A DNA stretch of 64,000 bases from JAJPKK01 sp963787675 (lineage in GTDB: Bacteria > Pseudomonadota > Alphaproteobacteria > Rhizobiales > Xanthobacteraceae): the NCBI GenBank assembly GCA_963787675.1, contig CAWBDV010000016.1, positions 1-64,000 on the forward strand. The letters run 5' to 3'. The position numbers and the translations under genes are program-made. The notes under the pieces are model-generated. The model saw only the letters and a program-made list of their open reading frames with translations, searched no databases and was not told the origin of the DNA. Below, piece by piece: positions 61,782 to 64,000 of the stretch. Each line of letters starts with the position of its first letter. Positions within the stretch are counted from its first letter, which is position 1.

Positions 61782-62323
61782 TCCGCTGGCTCCTTTGGAT
61801 CTTGGGTGGGCTCGTGTTGGGCGGCATCGTGCATCTGACCACGATCATGGTGCTGCCGCGGACCGCGACGCGGGATGCCTATGCACGCCTCGCGCCTGTC
61901 GTCCCGATCAATGGCTTCGCGCTGTTGCCGGCGCCGACGCCCGAGGCGTCGAGCCTGCCGTTCATGGATCCGGCCTTCGTGATGGCGGTGTGCCGCTATG
62001 ACCTCACCAAGGGACCGGTGAAACTCTCCATCCCGGTCAGCCAAGCCTATACGTCGGTGACGTTCTACACGCGCTACGACATCGCCTATTACGCCATCAA
62101 CGATCGCGCCGCCGGACGACGCTCGATCGATCTCGACCTGATGACGACAAAACAGCGCGACGACCTGCCCGAGGAGGAGGACGTCACCAGCGCGGACCGG
62201 CTTATCGTGGAGTCGCCGTCCCCGACCGGCCTCATTGTTGCGCGCGCCTTCTCGCCGGAACCGAGTCAGCTCGCGAGCGTGACCGCGAGCTTGAAGACGG
62301 CGCAATGCAGGACGCCGTCTTGA
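61778..62323 (+). CDS. DUF1254 protein, membrane-anchored
   Basis: This 181-residue protein has one N-terminal span (WLLWILGGLVLGGIVHLTTI) followed by a DUF1254-type domain (RDAYARLAPVVPINGFALLP, AVCRYDLTKGPVKLSIPVSQ, YTSVTFYTRYDIAYYAIND). It is translationally coupled to the DUF1214 gene and the two products probably act together in the periplasm. The function of the pair is not known. Confidence 0.83.
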   Translation: MIRWLLWILGGLVLGGIVHLTTIMVLPRTATRDAYARLAPVVPINGFALLPAPTPEASSLPFMDPAFVMAVCRYDLTKGPVKLSIPVSQAYTSVTFYTRYDIAYYAINDRAAGRRSIDLDLMTTKQRDDLPEEEDVTSADRLIVESPSPTGLIVARAFSPEPSQLASVTASLKTAQCRTPS

Positions 62324-62402
62324 CGTAGGCCGCCGGGGGATTCCCGGCGACCATCGACGCGCGAGATTGCCCGCTTACAGGCCGAAGCTTACAAGCCCAA
62401 GC

Positions 62403-64000
62403 TCACAAGCCGAAGACGAACAGCATCGTCTGGTTGCGCATGTCGCGCAGTTCCGGCGAGAACACGTGGCGGCCGATGGCAATGCGCGACAGGCCCGACA
62501 TGATCGCCACGTACTGCTTGCCGCCGACCTCGAACGTCATCGGCGGGGCATTGAAGCCCGAGCCGACGTTGATCTTCCACAGCTGCTCGAGTGTGGTGTC
62601 GTCGTAGGCCGCAAACGTGCCGTCGGTGTAGCCGGTGAAGATGACGCCGCCGGCGGTCGAAACCACGCCGCTGTTGTTGACATAGGGGATGTGGACCTTC
62701 TTGCGAATCTCGCCGGTGAAGGGATCGGCGACGATGATATCGGATTCGTTGCGCTCGATATGGCGGAAGGTGGCGCCCTTCCAGTCGCCGGCCTTGTTCG
62801 ACAGGGTCGGGTCGAGCGTCACCTGATTGCACGACGACATCGACGGAATGTAGAGCAGCTTCGTGCGCGGGCTGTAGGATGCCGGATAGAAGTTGTTGCC
62901 GCCGCCCATCGATGGGCACAGCTTCTTGGTGCGATCGGCAAGCGTCTGGTTCTGGCGTCCGGAATAGGCCTGGATGTCCTTGTTCGGGTCGTAGTCGACC
63001 GGCATTCCGGTCTTCTGATCGATGCCATTGGTCCAATTGATCGTATCAAGATAGGGCTTGGCGAACACGGTCTGCCCGTTCGCGCGCTCGAACGTGTAAA
63101 GGAAACCGTTGCGCGCCGAATGAGTGATGAGTTTGCGCTGTTGGCCCGCCACCTGGCCATCGATCAGGATATGGGTGCCGGCCTCGTCGTAATCCCACAT
63201 GTCGCCCGGGACGTACTGGTGATACCAGTTCATCTTGCCGGTTTCGGGATTCCACGAGATCAGGCTGTCCGTATAGAGATTGTCCCCGGGACGATAATAC
63301 GGATCGAACATCGGCACCGGATTGCCGGTCCCCCACAGCACCTGATTGGTGCTGATGTCGTATGACCCCGTGACCCACATGGCGCCGCCGCCAGTCTGCC
63401 AGGCGTTGTTCTTGTCCTTCCACGTCTCCGAGCCCGGTTCACCAGGCGCCGGCACGACGTATTTGCGCCAGGCCTCCTTGCCGGTCGCGGCATCGACCGC
63501 GACGATGAAGTCGCGGGTGCCGCGGTCGCCCCCGGCGGCGCCAAGCACGATCTTGTCCTTGATCGCCATCGGCGCGGCGGTGAGTTGCAGATCGACCTGA
63601 CCGTCGGAGAGGTTGGTCTCCCACGCAACCTTGCCGGTGTCCTTGTTGGTGGCGATCATGCGCGGCGGATAGTTCGCGACGGTGATGACGAGATTGCCCC
63701 ACAGCGCTGCGCCGCGATTTGCCAGCGGGACGCGCTCCTGGCCCGGGTCCATGCGCCAGACGATGCGCCCGACGTCGCCGGAGCGGCCGTCGATCTTGTA
63801 GAGCACGCCCCACTGGTCGACGACGTACAGGAAGCCGTCTTCGACAAGCGGGGTCGATTGCAAATTCTCGTTGGCCGCCGTGCCGCCGATTGCGACCGCA
63901 TAGGCGAGCTTGAGGTCCTTGACGTTCGACCGATTGATGCGGTCGAGCGGCGAATAGCGTTGGGCATCGTAGGTGCGATGATTCATCAGCCAGTTCTGCG
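62403..64000 (-). CDS. PQQ-dependent alcohol dehydrogenase-type quinoprotein, N-terminus beyond the window
   Basis: This is the C-terminal part, at least 532 residues, of a periplasmic quinoprotein dehydrogenase with an eight-bladed propeller. The frame is open to the window edge: before the first in-frame ATG it reads QNWL, then MNHRTYDAQRYSPLDRIN, a typical family segment that is not a true start. Propeller-type blocks include LVEDGFLYVVDQWGVLYKID, NPETGKMNWYHQYVPGDMWD and VVSTAGGVIFTGYTDGTFAA. The DMWDYD segment supplies the expected catalytic-site aspartates. No cytochrome c domain is attached at the C-terminus. The substrate (methanol, ethanol or another alcohol) cannot be decided. Confidence 0.88.
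   Translation of the reverse strand, partial: QNWLMNHRTYDAQRYSPLDRINRSNVKDLKLAYAVAIGGTAANENLQSTPLVEDGFLYVVDQWGVLYKIDGRSGDVGRIVWRMDPGQERVPLANRGAALWGNLVITVANYPPRMIATNKDTGKVAWETNLSDGQVDLQLTAAPMAIKDKIVLGAAGGDRGTRDFIVAVDAATGKEAWRKYVVPAPGEPGSETWKDKNNAWQTGGGAMWVTGSYDISTNQVLWGTGNPVPMFDPYYRPGDNLYTDSLISWNPETGKMNWYHQYVPGDMWDYDEAGTHILIDGQVAGQQRKLITHSARNGFLYTFERANGQTVFAKPYLDTINWTNGIDQKTGMPVDYDPNKDIQAYSGRQNQTLADRTKKLCPSMGGGNNFYPASYSPRTKLLYIPSMSSCNQVTLDPTLSNKAGDWKGATFRHIERNESDIIVADPFTGEIRKKVHIPYVNNSGVVSTAGGVIFTGYTDGTFAAYDDTTLEQLWKINVGSGFNAPPMTFEVGGKQYVAIMSGLSRIAIGRHVFSPELRDMRNQTMLFVFGL

Overview
The window looks like chromosome of a high-GC alphaproteobacterium of the order Hyphomicrobiales (Rhizobiales), close to the Bradyrhizobium/Xanthobacteraceae group. 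This rests on gene neighbourhoods and protein style: thrC–M16 peptidase–GNAT, a DivL-type kinase next to a TsaE–phosphotransferase fusion, ileS–lspA–M16–M16, REP-like palindromes and a RayT transposase. It is inference, since no 16S gene or database search was available. Both edges cut genes: a flavin monooxygenase missing only the first base of its start codon at the left, and a PQQ dehydrogenase missing its N-terminus at the right. I saw no rRNA, tRNA or CRISPR array.

Layout. 1–6.6 kb: a flavin-dependent monooxygenase followed by a complete five-gene peptide/opine-type ABC importer, all on the + strand and mostly overlapping, so probably one scavenging operon. 6.7–7.8 kb: gene-free DNA made of a degenerate 14-bp minisatellite, a three-copy diverged repeat and a broken HigB/Gp49-type toxin gene with its operator-like palindrome. 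7.9–17 kb (minus strand): lipoprotein, GNAT, M16 peptidase, threonine synthase, the TsaE–kinase fusion and a DivL-like pseudokinase whose phospho-histidine is replaced by tyrosine. 17.4–30 kb: an extradiol dioxygenase with a cysteine-nucleophile hydrolase, palindrome-rich intergenic DNA, an exported beta-helix protein, a DUF3141 protein, a solute-binding protein, small membrane proteins, a decayed region and a cNMP-binding/thioredoxin-reductase-like flavoprotein.

30.3–35.1 kb is the most unusual block: an exported caspase-like protease directly downstream of an exported protein made of five tandem DUF4399 domains, with a divergent exported SUMF1/FGE-fold protein. It looks like an uncharacterised periplasmic module. 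35–41 kb holds envelope glycosyltransferases, galE, an FAH-family hydrolase and a RayT transposase between two REP elements. 40–50 kb is housekeeping: two M16 peptidases, lspA, ileS, ribF, a CheY and a HAD phosphatase. 50–64 kb has a degenerate TipF-like EAL protein, a GT39 enzyme, a class III aminotransferase, a collagen-like exported protein, an MFS exporter, a YcgN-type Cys-cluster protein, PBP1A, a DUF1214/DUF1254 pair and the partial PQQ dehydrogenase.

A cross-cutting observation: five otherwise well-conserved genes each carry a single-base insertion. In four of them (thrC, two M16 peptidases, PBP1A) removing one A from GAANTC restores both the reading frame and a GANTC site, the CcrM methylation motif of this class. 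This suggests systematic base-calling errors at methylated sites rather than gene decay.
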